From contig CAAGLU010000002.1 in the NCBI GenBank assembly GCA_900770865.1, positions 1 through 12,432 of the forward strand: a DNA stretch of 12,432 bases. The letters are read 5' to 3'. The position numbers and the translations under genes are program-made. The stretch is from an uncultured Atopobiaceae bacterium. GTDB lineage: Bacteria > Actinomycetota > Coriobacteriia > Coriobacteriales > Atopobiaceae. The notes beneath the pieces are model-generated. The model saw nothing but the letters and a program-made list of their open reading frames with translations, was not told the origin of the DNA and did not search any database. This document shows, one piece after another, positions 1 through 6,813 of this stretch (its first letter is position 1; every line of letters starts with the position of its first letter).

Positions 1-536
1 AAGTGACCGCCCTCGTAGACGCCATAGCTGTGAGTTCCGTCCTTGGGAATGCCAACCGAGCCCGGGTTGAACACGGTGATTCCTGGGTGCGAGTCACTCG
101 TTTGGTTAACCTTCTTATGCGTGTGCCCGTACACCAGCGCCGAGCCTTGCGGCAGCTCGGGCCATACGTCGACCGAGTTGTGAATCCCCGGTCCCCACGC
201 GTGGCCGTGCGTGAGGAAGATGGTCATTCCCGCCCCGCCGTTGGCATCAGGATCAAGCAGGATGTTGTACTCAGCCATGCAGGGAAAGTCGAGCACCATC
301 TGGTCGACCTCGGCCTCGCAGTTGCCGCGCACGGCGATGACCTTCTCGGCAATGCCGTTGAGCATACCGATGACCTTCTTGGGCGCATAGTCCTCGGGAA
401 GGTCGTTTCTCGGTCCGTGGTAGAGCAGGTCGCCGAGAAGAACCACGCGGTCGGGGTTCTCAGCGTCAATGGCGTCCATGAGTCGCGCGCACCAATCGGC
501 CGCGCCGTGGATGTCGGATGCGATGAGGAGCTTCAT
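1..536 (-). CDS. yfcE: YfcE-family metallophosphoesterase (phosphodiesterase), 3' end cut by window edge
   Basis: A calcineurin-like phosphoesterase predicted to hydrolyse phosphodiester bonds with a two-metal centre in the cytoplasm; the natural substrate of this family is not settled. The 178 visible residues carry the metal-binding motifs in order: SDIHG (D8, H10), GDLLYHGPRN (D36), RGNCE (N72), THGH (H110, H112) and YGHTHK (H138, H140), followed by FNPGSVGIPK. The stretches YHGPRNDLPEDYAP and AVRGNCEAEVDQM closely follow E. coli YfcE, which has 184 residues, so only a few C-terminal residues should be missing. The start at 536 is chosen because GGGAGG lies 4 bases upstream and the protein begins directly with the conserved MKLLIASDIHG. 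It is separated from the GH3 gene upstream by a terminator and repeat A, so it is probably its own transcription unit. The family assignment is firm; the physiological role is unknown. Confidence 0.93.
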   Translation of the reverse strand, partial: MKLLIASDIHGAADWCARLMDAIDAENPDRVVLLGDLLYHGPRNDLPEDYAPKKVIGMLNGIAEKVIAVRGNCEAEVDQMVLDFPCMAEYNILLDPDANGGAGMTIFLTHGHAWGPGIHNSVDVWPELPQGSALVYGHTHKKVNQTSDSHPGITVFNPGSVGIPKDGTHSYGVYEGGH

Positions 537-568
537 GGGTACCTCCCGTTGTCGAGTCTCGCATCAAG

Positions 569-574
569 ATTGTA
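569..574 (-). promoter_or_regulatory. candidate -10 box for the phosphoesterase gene
   Basis: Read on the minus strand these bases are TACAAT, one mismatch from the TATAAT consensus, 32 bases before the start codon at 536. No good -35 box is seen at 16-18 bp spacing; that place falls on the first bases of repeat A. It is a plausible but unproven promoter. Confidence 0.3.
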
Positions 575-588
575 GCCGCGGCTGGCGT

Positions 589-734
589 GGTGCCGCAGCG
601 CGGCTGCCTTGCCGTAGATTCCGAACGGTTAAGCGCCGCTAACCATTCGGAATCTACGGCGTGCGAGAGAGACGGCCTCACGCCGCAGAATCCGAACGCT
701 TAACCGGGCATAACCGTTCGGAATCTACGGTGTG
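589..734 (+). repeat. paired-hairpin intergenic repeat, copy A
   Basis: Two imperfect palindromes of 48 bp each, at 612-659 and 683-730, joined by a 23-bp spacer. The first has 15-bp perfect arms (GCCGTAGATTCCGAA at 611-625 against 646-660), one mismatch, then GGTTA/TAACC, around an 8-base loop. The second has the same right arm, but its left arm carries two changes. Each hairpin is followed, 5 bases on, by CGAGAGA (664-670 and 735-741). The block is matched at 143 of 146 positions by copy B at 6453-6598, and the same plan recurs in copy C at 7819-7938. It lies between the GH3 terminator and the phosphoesterase promoter, outside any credible gene. It is likely a REP/BIME-like or MITE-like element. 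A terminator role is less likely here, because no U-tract follows and the GH3 gene already has its own terminator. Confidence 0.85.
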
Positions 735-786
735 CGAGAGAGGCGGTGTGGCGAGCGGATCCCGGACTCCTCTCACGAGAGAAATA

Positions 787-815
787 GCGCCGGCGAGAAC
801 CCCCCTCGCCGGCGC
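787..815 (-). terminator. intrinsic terminator of the GH3 gene
   Basis: A perfect 11-bp inverted repeat (GCGCCGGCGAG at 787-797 against 805-815) with a 7-base loop lies 8 bp beyond the GH3 stop codon. On the minus strand it is followed by TATTTCTC, a short T-rich run. Position, stem strength and the T-rich tail on the correct side fit a Rho-independent terminator for the membrane protein/GH3 unit. Confidence 0.8.
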
Positions 816-823
816 CGCCGTGG

Positions 824-3800
824 CTACTTCTCGTCCTCGTCCCGTCTCGCGGCCAGCTTCCGCTCGAGCTTGGCCTGCGCGCGCTTGCCGCGCTTGTAGA
901 GCTCGGGGTGCTCCAGCTCCTTCTTGCTGCGCCGTGCGATAAGCGCCACGCCACCCGCGACCAGCGCCGCAGCAACAACGTCGACCCCGCGGATGAGTCC
1001 GCGCCACGGCGACTCCTCCGCTCGCTGCACCGAGCCCGGAACCATGCCCTGCATCGCCGAGGAGTTGACCACGGTATACGCAAGGTTGTGGATAGCGGTC
1101 CTCATGCAGCTGCGTGCCGTCGGGCTGTCGTAGTCGGAGATGGACCACATGGCAGGGATGCTCATGCACAGGTACGTGTCGCAGCCCACGCGCATGGCCA
1201 GGTCGCGGTGGTTGTTGCCGTTCCACACCCAGTAGTCCGAGATGACCATGCCCTTAAAGCCCCACTCCTCGCGCAGTACGTCGTGGAGAAGCGCGTAGTT
1301 GCAGTGGCCAATCATCGTGCCGATGCAGGTCTGCGATGCCATGATCGCGGCGCCGGCGCGTGTGACCTTCTCGGCAACCGCTCCCGTGTCGTCGGAGGTG
1401 TAGCGCATGGTGCGGCGCGCGCCCTTGAGGGCGATCTCGAACGGCCGCAGGTAGAGCTCGCGCATGGTCTGCTCGTCTGCCCAGGTGCAGATGAGCTGGG
1501 AGCGCCCGGTGTCCGTCTCGTTCAGGATGAAGTGCTTGAGGTAGCAGTACATGCCCATGTCGCCCGTGCCCGAGACCACGCGCTCGGCAATCTTACCAGT
1601 GAGCACGGGGTCCTCGGAGTAGTACTCAAAGACGCGTCCCGAGAAGAACGAGCGGTGCAGGTTGAGGCCGGGGGAGTACCAGCCGGAGATGCCGTGCGCC
1701 AGGCCCTCGGTGCCAACGGCGACGCCAAGCTGGTAGACCAGGTCCTTGTTCCACGTGGAGGCAACCAGGGGCTCGTAGCCGTAGGAGCAGCTCTTGGCCA
1801 TGTCGTAGCCGCTGGTGTTGGCTCCCTGGACCTTGAGGCCGTTGCCGCCGTCCATGTCGATGGTCTCGGGCAGGTCAATGGAGTCGATGCGCGCCGTGAT
1901 GTAGGCGTCACCAGAGAAGTTGCGGATGATGTTGTCCTTGTCGGCGTCCCAGTCGATCTGGTCGAGAAGTGCGTCCCACATGGGGTCGTCGTACGCACGC
2001 CCGCGCAGGTCGGAGGCCACAAGCCCGTTGTCCGCCCCGGAGGTGGGCTCCTCGGCGGCATACACCAGGCTGCCCTCGACGTTGCCAAAGCGCTCGTCGG
2101 TCTCGGGGTCGAAGGTCACAAAGAGGTCATGGCCGGCGGCGAACTCGTCGTCGATGGACTTGGTCTCCTCGTAGACCGGCTTGGTGCCCGACCAGTCCGC
2201 ACGCGAGAGAATCCGCGACTGCTTGCGCATGTAGTCGCTGCTCGCTTGGAAGCGGTTGCTTGCGGCAACGTACTGTGCGCCGGCGTCTTCCACGGGGTTG
2301 CCCTTGTCGTCCAGCGGGGACTGCGCGTCTCGCTCGGAACGACGGATGTGCTCCTCGTCGGACCCGTCGAACCAGATGGTCTCGTCCTGGGTAACGGTTG
2401 ACTGGTCAATCACGGTGTGGCTGTTCTCGCGCAGGCTCACCACGTAGTCGCCCGTCTCGAGCACGTAGCAGCCCACGGTGCCCGAGGGGTTCTCATGCGT
2501 GTAGCAGTACGAGGCCATATCCTCGCGGTCGAAGGTCAGCTCGAGGGTCTGGGGCTGGCCGGGGGCAAGCTCGTCAGTCTTGGCAAAGTCCACCAGCACG
2601 CAGGCGGGCTTCTCGATGCCCTCCGCCTGGTCGAGCTCGGTGTAGGGCGAGGTCAGGTAGAGCTGCGCCACATCCTTTCCAGCCATGCTACCCGTGTTGG
2701 TCACGGTCACGCGGGCCGTGACCTGCTCGTCGTCTGCCGTCACGGAGTCCAGCGTCTGCGAAAACGTGGTGTACGAGAGGCCAAAGCCAAACGGGAACAC
2801 CACCGCGTCGTCGTACGAGAAGGACGGGTCCACCAGGGCCGCCGTCTCGTAGTAGCGGTAGCCCATGTACACGCCTTCCTGGTACTCGTTGAAGGTGCGG
2901 TTGAACTCGCCGCCGTCGGTCATGCTTCCAGATTTGATGGGCAGGTTGTCATAGGTGTGGAGCCCCACGCTCACATAGGAGGGGTCGGCCGTGAAGTCCG
3001 CAGACCACGTGTCCACGGTGCGGCCGCTGGGGTTCACGTCGCCGTCGAGAATGGCCGAGAACTCCGTGAAGCCGCGCTCGCTGGGGTGGCCGTAGTGGAT
3101 GAGGGCGTCCACCTCGAGGTCGCCGGAGATGAGGTCCGCCACCTCCATGGGGGCAGAGCCCACGATCACTACGACTACGGTGCCGCAGATGCGCTTGGCC
3201 GCCTTGATGGCGCCGCGCTCGTTCTGGGAGAGCGCGAGGTAGTGCGGGGTGCCGTCGGAGTAGGCGTCCATCTTCTGGTCCTGGCCCTCCTGGCCGGCGC
3301 GCGTCACAAAGACGATGCCCGTGGCCTGGGGGTTCTCGGCAATGCCGTCGTAGATGGAGGGGTTGTACTCGTAGATGCGGCAGTCGCCGCCCAGGACGGA
3401 GCCTGCGGTCCCAGCGGCGGCGGTGCCCTCGGCCTCCTCCAGCGCCTCGGGGTTGCCGGCGGCGCGCATGGCGTCGGCCGCGGAGTTGTCGATGGTAAAC
3501 GCGGAGAGGCCCGTCTCGGGCGTCACGGGGTCAACGCTCCACTTTGCTGAGCCGCCCGAGGTAAGCTGCCCGTAGATGGGGTCGAGGTAGGCGCGGCCAA
3601 ACGGCATCACCGTGGACCCCGCGGCCAGCGGCAGCACGCCGGAGTTCTTGAGAAGCACGGTGCCCTCGTCCTGGATGCGCGCGGCAACCTTGTAGGCGGC
3701 CTCCTTGGCCTCCTCCGCGTCGGGTCGCGAGGGGGTGGTGCGTGTCATGTCGCTCGTGGAGGAGCAGCCGGTTGCGGTGGTGGCAACAAGGCCCGCTACC

Positions 3801-3868
3801 GTCGCGCCGGCGGCAAGCTTGCCGGTGGTGCCAAAGAGCAGGCGCCTGGTCATGTTGGTCTGACGCAT
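824..3868 (-). CDS. glycoside hydrolase family 3, permuted domain order, lipoprotein with C-terminal membrane anchor
   Basis: A predicted exo-acting beta-glycosidase (beta-glucosidase-like; exact sugar unknown) held at the outer face of the membrane. Residues 1-35 look like a lipoprotein export signal with a twin-arginine flavour (TRRLLFG, residues 7-13) and a lipobox ending at C35. The domain usually C-terminal in GH3 comes first: EGTVLLKN (68-75), GGSAKWS, VVVVIVGSAP and FGFGLSY (360-366). A fibronectin-like stretch follows (about 375-480). The TIM-barrel domain comes last: DGGNGL (D673), SPGLNLHRS, EYYSEDP, KHFILNE (K778, H779) and VISDYW, where D878 is the expected nucleophile. A hydrophobic helix at about 958-978 precedes a 36-residue, highly charged tail. 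Permuted GH3 enzymes are known from Ruminococcus albus and Butyrivibrio. The start at 3868 has GGGGGAGG 7 bases upstream, inside the end of the preceding gene, so the two are probably translated together. Confidence 0.95.
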   Translation of the reverse strand: MRQTNMTRRLLFGTTGKLAAGATVAGLVATTATGCSSTSDMTRTTPSRPDAEEAKEAAYKVAARIQDEGTVLLKNSGVLPLAAGSTVMPFGRAYLDPIYGQLTSGGSAKWSVDPVTPETGLSAFTIDNSAADAMRAAGNPEALEEAEGTAAAGTAGSVLGGDCRIYEYNPSIYDGIAENPQATGIVFVTRAGQEGQDQKMDAYSDGTPHYLALSQNERGAIKAAKRICGTVVVVIVGSAPMEVADLISGDLEVDALIHYGHPSERGFTEFSAILDGDVNPSGRTVDTWSADFTADPSYVSVGLHTYDNLPIKSGSMTDGGEFNRTFNEYQEGVYMGYRYYETAALVDPSFSYDDAVVFPFGFGLSYTTFSQTLDSVTADDEQVTARVTVTNTGSMAGKDVAQLYLTSPYTELDQAEGIEKPACVLVDFAKTDELAPGQPQTLELTFDREDMASYCYTHENPSGTVGCYVLETGDYVVSLRENSHTVIDQSTVTQDETIWFDGSDEEHIRRSERDAQSPLDDKGNPVEDAGAQYVAASNRFQASSDYMRKQSRILSRADWSGTKPVYEETKSIDDEFAAGHDLFVTFDPETDERFGNVEGSLVYAAEEPTSGADNGLVASDLRGRAYDDPMWDALLDQIDWDADKDNIIRNFSGDAYITARIDSIDLPETIDMDGGNGLKVQGANTSGYDMAKSCSYGYEPLVASTWNKDLVYQLGVAVGTEGLAHGISGWYSPGLNLHRSFFSGRVFEYYSEDPVLTGKIAERVVSGTGDMGMYCYLKHFILNETDTGRSQLICTWADEQTMRELYLRPFEIALKGARRTMRYTSDDTGAVAEKVTRAGAAIMASQTCIGTMIGHCNYALLHDVLREEWGFKGMVISDYWVWNGNNHRDLAMRVGCDTYLCMSIPAMWSISDYDSPTARSCMRTAIHNLAYTVVNSSAMQGMVPGSVQRAEESPWRGLIRGVDVVAAALVAGGVALIARRSKKELEHPELYKRGKRAQAKLERKLAARRDEDEK

Positions 3869-3870
3869 GG

Positions 3871-4158
3871 TTATTCCTCCCCCTGGACGGCCTGGCCGTC
3901 GGCGCTCTGAACGTCGTAGTCGTAGTAGCTGGAGTCCCAGTTGGTGCGGTCGGTGGGGGTCTCCACGTAGGTCTCGCCCTTGCCCAGGTACGTGTCGAGC
4001 GTCGAGCTCAGCATGTTGCCCGCGACGGTGGCGAGAATGGCCACCAGCGCGATGATCACCATCGGGATGATGAGCAGCACCCTGAACTTCTTGTTGGACA
4101 TCTTGAGCTTTGCGGGCTTCTCGGCTTGCGCCTGCCCCACCCCCTCTTGCTTTGCCAT
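3871..4158 (-). CDS. small single-pass membrane protein, partner of the GH3 gene
   Basis: This 95-residue protein has a basic, Lys-rich N-terminus (residues 1-25), one strong transmembrane helix (about 26-47, LLIIPMVIIALVAILATVAG) and an acidic outer tail with LDTYLGKG and YYDYDV. The N-in, C-out orientation follows from the positive N-terminus. The start at 4158 has GGGAAGGGAG about 6 bases upstream. Its stop codon is 2 bp before the GH3 start, in another frame, so the genes are coupled. A membrane helix followed by a DxxLGKG and YYxxDY-like linker resembles, from memory, the N-terminus of long single-chain GH3 enzymes in Firmicutes and Coriobacteria; the gene may therefore be a detached GH3 N-terminus. 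No enzymatic motif is visible. It could assist anchoring or folding of the GH3 enzyme, but that is inference. Confidence 0.85.
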   Translation of the reverse strand: MAKQEGVGQAQAEKPAKLKMSNKKFRVLLIIPMVIIALVAILATVAGNMLSSTLDTYLGKGETYVETPTDRTNWDSSYYDYDVQSADGQAVQGEE

Positions 4159-4346
4159 GCCTGGCTCCCTTCCCTTGCGTCGCAGCTTGGCGGCGGTCTT
4201 AACTGAGGGCAGGGTATCCCGGCGGCGCGCGTCACCCCGAATCCGGCACGTTTAGTGCTGCCTGCGGCAAAAACGGGAACGTCCTACCGGCTGCGGGCGC
4301 TCTCCCGCGTTGCTACCTGCTAAGGTCTTCATGGGAGGAGGGCCGC
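4159..4346. promoter_or_regulatory. divergent promoter region between the GH3 unit and the two-component system
   Basis: This 188-bp gap must hold the promoters of both divergent units. No convincing -35/-10 pair is seen on either strand. CACGTTTAG (4247-4255) fits 8 of 9 positions of the LytTR half-site pattern [TA][AC][CA]GTTN[AG][TG], and AACGTCCTA (4278-4286) is a weaker match 31 bp downstream. These are possible operator sites for the adjacent regulator, with low certainty. Confidence 0.4.
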
Positions 4347-5054
4347 ATGTATCGCATACTCATGGTCGAGGACGAGTTTGACGCCGCCAGCGCGCTGCGC
4401 GCCGCCATCGAGCGCTATGGCAAGGAGCATTGCGAGCAGTTCCAGATCGGGTGGATGAGAAACACCATCGACCTCGACGGGCCGGCCTTCGACCTCATCT
4501 TCATGGACATAGACCTCGGCGTCGAGAACGGCATGGAGGCGGCGCGAGAGATACGTGCCTTCGACAGCGCCACCCCCATCATCTTTGTAACCAACCTCGC
4601 GCAGTACGCCGTGCAGGGCTACCAGGTGAACGCCCTGGACTTCATCGTGAAGCCCTTCACGTACGGGAGCTTCTCGCTGCGGATGGACCGCGCGATGGAG
4701 GTCATGCGGCAGAAGCGCGACCGCGTCATCTCGCTCAAGGCGCACGACGGCCCCTGCCTCTTCTCCGCCTCGAGCCTCATCCACGTGTGGGTGCGCGGGC
4801 ACAACGTGAACTACGTGCTTGCGGACGGGCGCACCGTTGTGGCGCGCGGCAGCCTTGGCGAGACCGAGAAGATGCTCGGCGGCACGCCCTTCCTGCGCAT
4901 CTCGTCTGGAAGCATCATCAACATGGCGCACGTGCGCGGTGTGCGCGACGGCGAGGTCACCATGTCCGACGGCTCCGTCTGCTACATAAGCCGCGCTAAC
5001 AAGCGCCGCTGCCTGGAGGAGATATCGCGCTACCTGGGCGGTGGCGCGGCGTGA
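4347..5054 (+). CDS. LytTR-type response regulator (AgrA/VirR-like)
   Basis: A DNA-binding response regulator of 235 residues. The receiver domain spans about residues 1-120: acidic pocket E8-D9, phospho-acceptor D54 in FMDIDLG, T82 in IIFVTN and K102 in IVKPF. A LytTR DNA-binding domain follows at about 127-230, with the conserved FLRISSGSIINMAHV stretch. This domain family binds short direct repeats as a dimer. The start at 4347 has GGGAGGAGGG upstream. The stop overlaps the start of the sensor kinase in GTGA, so the pair is translationally coupled and certainly works together. The order regulator-then-kinase is the reverse of agrCA. Divergent orientation to the GH3 unit suggests, but does not show, that it controls those genes. 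No AgrB or AgrD-like gene is next to it. Confidence 0.95.
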   Translation: MYRILMVEDEFDAASALRAAIERYGKEHCEQFQIGWMRNTIDLDGPAFDLIFMDIDLGVENGMEAAREIRAFDSATPIIFVTNLAQYAVQGYQVNALDFIVKPFTYGSFSLRMDRAMEVMRQKRDRVISLKAHDGPCLFSASSLIHVWVRGHNVNYVLADGRTVVARGSLGETEKMLGGTPFLRISSGSIINMAHVRGVRDGEVTMSDGSVCYISRANKRRCLEEISRYLGGGAA

Positions 5055-6448
5055 GCCTTGCAGAGTTTCCCGCCCTCACGTGGGCCGAGGCCTTCGCGCT
5101 CCTGTCCTCCCTGGTGCCCATCGCCGAGATTCTCATCCCCGTGTTCATGATTGCCTCCTCGAGGCCGCGGGTGGATCACTTCCGGAAGCGCGCCACGCTC
5201 GTCCTTGCGCTTATCGGCGCGGTGACGCTGCTCATGACGCCGATCGTCTACTCTGTCATCTACTCGTCTCCGGATGCGGAGGCGCTCAACAGGGTCTACT
5301 CCCTGGTGAGCTCAATCGTCATCCTGGTGTGCCTGGTTCCTGTCGTGAAGTCGCTCTACCAGATGTCCGTGTGGCAGGCGCTGTTCTGCGCCGGCGCCGG
5401 CTACACGATCCAGAACCTGGCCAGCGGAACCACGGACTTTCTCATGGTCCTGCTTGACAGGGCGTTTGGCGTCTCGGTTGGCTTTACGTACGAGGCCATG
5501 GAGAGCGGCCAGGTGGACGTGCTAGGGTCGCTGCTCGTGACCCTGGGGCCGGTCGCCGTGGTCTATGCGGTTGCGTACGCCACCTTTGTGGTTCACGTTC
5601 ACGAGGACGGCCTTGGGGACGCGGAGGACCACGGGATGGTGGCCGTGCTTTTGCTGGTGATCCTTGTGGTCATCTCGTTTGACGTGCTCATCAAGGGCCT
5701 TGACCAGGTGGTCTCTCTCGCCACGGTCACGGCGCTGCGGGCGGTGCACGGCGTGGTCTGCTGCTTTGTGCTGTTCGTGCAGTTTGAGATGCTGAGTCGG
5801 CGCAGCCTGGAGCTGGAGCTTGCGCAAAGCCAGCAGATTGCCGCCGAGCGCGAGCGGCAGTACCAGCTCTCGCGCGCCAACATCGACGCAATCAACGTCA
5901 AGTGCCACGACATCCGGCATCAGATTCGGCGCGCGGCGGCCGGTGGGGTGGCGGTTGACCCGGAGTTTCTCGCCGACGTGGAGTGCGAGGTCGCCGTGTA
6001 CGACTCGCGCGTGGAGACCGGCAACGAGGCGCTTGACACCATCCTTACCGAGAAGAGCCTGCTCTGCGAGCGCGAGGGCATCTCGCTGAGCGTGATTGCG
6101 GACGGGGGCGCGCTTGGCGTGCTGAGCCCCTCCGAGGTCTACTCGTTCTTTGGGAACGCGCTGGACAACGCCATCGAGGCGGTGCGCGCGCTGGACGATC
6201 CCGGGCAGCGCAGCATCTCGCTTACCGTGAGGCGCGTGGGCGAGATTGCGTCCATTCACGTGGAGAACTACTTTGCGGGTGAGCGGAGCTTCGACGACGG
6301 GCTGCCGGCAACCACCAAGGGCGACACCGCCAACCACGGCTTTGGCACGCGCTCGATGCGCGGGATTGTCGTGAGGCACGGCGGCACGCTGACGTTTGGC
6401 CAGCGTGGCCGGACGTTCGTGGTCGACGCCATGCTGCCGGTGGCGTGA
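5051..6448 (+). CDS. AgrC-like sensor histidine kinase with polytopic membrane domain
   Basis: This 465-residue membrane sensor is the cognate partner of the LytTR regulator. The first 245 residues hold about six or seven hydrophobic segments (roughly 10-35, 48-70, 84-105, 110-135, 155-182, 195-213, 228-247) without a large outer domain. A charged, Gln/Glu/Arg-rich helix (250-275) leads to the phospho-acceptor motif KCHDIRHQI, with H286 the likely site. The GHKL ATPase domain shows the N-box FFGNALDNAIEA (366-377) and the glycine motif NHGFGTRSM (428-436). This is the HPK10/AgrC architecture, which often senses peptides or membrane-soluble signals. Translation begins at a GTG that overlaps the regulator stop by 4 bp, with no strong ribosome binding site of its own, so coupling is expected. 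The signal is unknown. Repeat B starts 4 bp after the stop. Confidence 0.93.
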   Translation: MSLAEFPALTWAEAFALLSSLVPIAEILIPVFMIASSRPRVDHFRKRATLVLALIGAVTLLMTPIVYSVIYSSPDAEALNRVYSLVSSIVILVCLVPVVKSLYQMSVWQALFCAGAGYTIQNLASGTTDFLMVLLDRAFGVSVGFTYEAMESGQVDVLGSLLVTLGPVAVVYAVAYATFVVHVHEDGLGDAEDHGMVAVLLLVILVVISFDVLIKGLDQVVSLATVTALRAVHGVVCCFVLFVQFEMLSRRSLELELAQSQQIAAERERQYQLSRANIDAINVKCHDIRHQIRRAAAGGVAVDPEFLADVECEVAVYDSRVETGNEALDTILTEKSLLCEREGISLSVIADGGALGVLSPSEVYSFFGNALDNAIEAVRALDDPGQRSISLTVRRVGEIASIHVENYFAGERSFDDGLPATTKGDTANHGFGTRSMRGIVVRHGGTLTFGQRGRTFVVDAMLPVA

Positions 6449-6452
6449 CGGC

Positions 6453-6598
6453 GGTGCCGCAGCGCGGCTGCCTTGCCGTAGATTCCGAACGGTTAAGCGC
6501 CGCTAACCATTCGGAATCTACGGCGTGCGAGAGAGACGGTCTCACGCCGCAGAACCCGAACGCTTAACCGGGCATAACCGTTTGGAATCTACGGTGTG
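6453..6598 (+). repeat. paired-hairpin intergenic repeat, copy B
   Basis: A direct copy of repeat A: aligned base by base at an offset of 5864, it differs at only three places (676/6540, 691/6555, 719/6583), each a C/T change. The hairpins lie at 6476-6523 and 6547-6594, again 48 bp each and 71 bp apart. Identity with A starts and stops abruptly at 6453 and 6598; the CGAGAGA tail that follows the second hairpin of A is absent. It begins 4 bp after the kinase stop codon. The first hairpin could end or protect the kinase mRNA, although no U-tract follows. Confidence 0.87.
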
Positions 6599-6813
6599 AA
6601 TATTCTCCGCACCAAATAATCTCGCCACCAGTTTTTGTGGAACACTTTTCACTCCGGATTCGTCTCTACACCTTGCTCTACCTGGGAATTTGCGCCTCCT
6701 TCTCCAGTCGCTGCCCGCTATGTGCACGTGTGTTGCAAACGCATGGTCAAACAGGTGCAAGCGGCTCGTGGTAAAGATGCTCCCCAACGCAGCACTCGAG
6801 AGGGGAGGAAGCA
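6599..6813. other. gene-free stretch before the nuclease-like gene, lower GC
   Basis: This stretch has a visibly lower GC content than its surroundings (for example AATATTCTCC and ACCAAATAATC near 6600). It must contain the promoter and leader of the 6814 gene, but I see no convincing -35/-10 pair. Small frames crossing it lack ribosome binding sites and have no recognisable sequence. Together with repeat B it makes up the 365-bp gap after the kinase gene. Confidence 0.5.

Noticed and set aside
466..681. Small frames over repeats A, B and C that share a peptide containing VDSEWLAALNRSEST
   Set aside because: The shared peptide is only the translation of the palindromic repeat, and the frames run on into antisense of different genes. 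They are repeat artefacts, although such peptides may appear as hypothetical proteins in databases.
611..730. Repeat A as a CRISPR array or terminator
   Set aside because: There are only two units with a palindromic body and no unique spacers, and the stems have no T-run on either side; the GH3 gene already has a better terminator at 787-815.
908..3550. Plus-strand frames of 497 and 377 codons inside the GH3 gene
   Set aside because: They lie wholly antisense to a clearly conserved GH3 enzyme, are rich in Val/Ala/Gly/His as expected of mirror frames, and lack ribosome binding sites.
5522..6379. 285-codon minus-strand frame inside the kinase gene
   Set aside because: It is antisense to the conserved kinase core, His/Arg/Val-rich, with no supporting start signal.
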